DNA of 64,000 bases, taken from positions 6,048,007-6,112,006 of the forward strand of contig OU696578.1 of the NCBI GenBank assembly GCA_916048095.2, written 5' to 3'. This stretch comes from Sacculina carcini. Lineage: Eukaryota > Arthropoda > Thecostraca > Sacculinidae. Positions 63,612-64,000 of the stretch are shown here, one piece after another. A program made the position numbers and the translations under genes. Every line of letters starts with the position of its first letter. Position 1 is the first letter of the stretch. The notes beneath the pieces were generated by a model, which was not told where the DNA came from, did not search any database, and was given only the letters and a program-made list of their open reading frames with translations.

Positions 63612-63910
63612 TTCCATTCAGCTATCCATTTCTCTTCCTCCTTATTGTACTCAAAACTCATGTGTATTTATGTATGTATGTATATGTATAAGTGCATGTT
63701 TGTGTATGTGTGTATATGTATAAGTGCATGTTTGTGTATGTATGTATATGTATATATGTATTTACGCTGTGTTGTTCGTCTTGAAGTTATGCGCGCCCGT
63801 GTTTTTACAGGCGCTATAGTAAATATATGTTTGTTTGTTTGTTTGTTTGAATAGTTCATCACATATCTATTGATGTTTTCTTGTTTGTGTTTATTATGAT
63901 GAATTATCAG

Positions 63911-64000
63911 GAAATTCCTGAAGCTGTGTTCCGGGGTGCAAAAGGAATGACGACCGATAGTCCAAATTCAGCATGTTCTCATTCCCAGAAAAGCAAGAAT
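63911..64000 (+). CDS. Candidate further PLC exon, running off the window
   Basis: A T-rich acceptor (GATGTTTTCTTGTTTGTG...GAATTATCAG) ends at 63910. Read in phase 0, as required after the exon at 57919, the frame is open for 30 codons to the window end: EIPEAVFRGAKGMTTDSPNS and ACSHSQKSKN. There is no strong motif; the X-Y region of PLC-epsilon has a variable Ser-rich insert here, so lack of conservation does not rule it out. Confidence 0.45.

Larger units (their letters stand above)
59580..63850 (+). mobile_element. PHD-ORF1 LINE (CR1-like), nearly full length
   Basis: Contains ORF1, endonuclease and RT in order and ends in a TTTG microsatellite at 63826-63850. Only three coding defects are evident: a deletion joining ORF1 to the endonuclease, a TAA at 62180-62182, and a 1-nt shift near 62965. 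It is the younger relative of the copy at 27.1-31.6 kb. Its left edge is not fixed by a target duplication. Confidence 0.88.

Noticed and set aside
1-64000. CRISPR array, bacterial operons, phage genes
   Set aside because: None of the repeats has the regular spacer pattern, splice sites and retroelements show a eukaryotic genome, and no bacterial gene organisation is present.

Overview
The window is eukaryotic, from an invertebrate animal. About four fifths is retrotransposon and DNA-transposon sequence in several nested layers. Spread through it on the + strand are exons of one host gene. The repeats (Ty3-type elements primed by tRNA-Trp and by a tRNA-Ser-like site, CR1/L2-like LINEs, a piggyBac, a Polinton fragment, degenerate TTAGG-type repeats, many GT/CA microsatellites) suggest a protostome. 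TTAGG-like DNA hints at an arthropod, but I cannot name the group.

Host gene: at least three, probably four to five, exons encode the catalytic X domain and X-Y linker of a phospholipase C that resembles PLC-epsilon (10553-10792, 23119-23343, 42186-42441, 57538-57919, and a candidate at 63911-64000 running off the edge). The first three join in phase 0 and carry the expected catalytic motifs. The N-terminal half and the Y/C2 part lie outside. The introns, 10-19 kb each, consist mostly of mobile elements.

Layout. 0-6 kb: an internally deleted LTR element inserted in a CR1-like LINE, then a decayed gag-pol element of the same LTR family. 6.1-10.25 kb: a mag-like Ty3 element (minus) with PBS and 5' LTR. 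10.9-17 kb: a solo LTR, a partial copy of the first PLC exon, and a nest of very short LTR elements without coding sequence (TRIM type) that share a conserved hairpin. 17-23 kb: Ty3 fragments, a Polinton fragment, a Kabuki/CsRn1-like gag-protease and a LINE copy with a 14-bp target duplication. 23.3-26.1 kb: a dead piggyBac with a solo LTR inside it. 27-31.6 kb: a PHD-ORF1 LINE (minus). 31.7-36 kb: a widespread metazoan repeat-protein fragment, a 734-bp LTR palindrome, and an RNase H-integrase fragment. 36.27-40.69 kb: a full-length LTR retrotransposon with matching LTRs, a perfect 5-bp target duplication and a canonical -1 slippery heptamer at the gag/pol junction. 43-50.4 kb: LINE copies, one an ORF1-plus-tail deletion derivative, and a second large solo LTR. 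51.1-56.3 kb: a decayed element with 0.7-kb LTRs and a piggyBac end. 59.3-63.9 kb: a nearly full-length PHD-ORF1 LINE with ORF1 fused to the endonuclease.

Overall the locus is a large-intron host gene acting as a sink for insertions. The most informative signals are structural: three solo LTRs of one family with perfect 5-bp duplications, a TRIM family with a conserved stem-loop just upstream of the polypurine tract, several deletion derivatives that keep only the ends of their parents, and a tightly folded GC-rich RNA-like segment at 16.76-16.90 kb.
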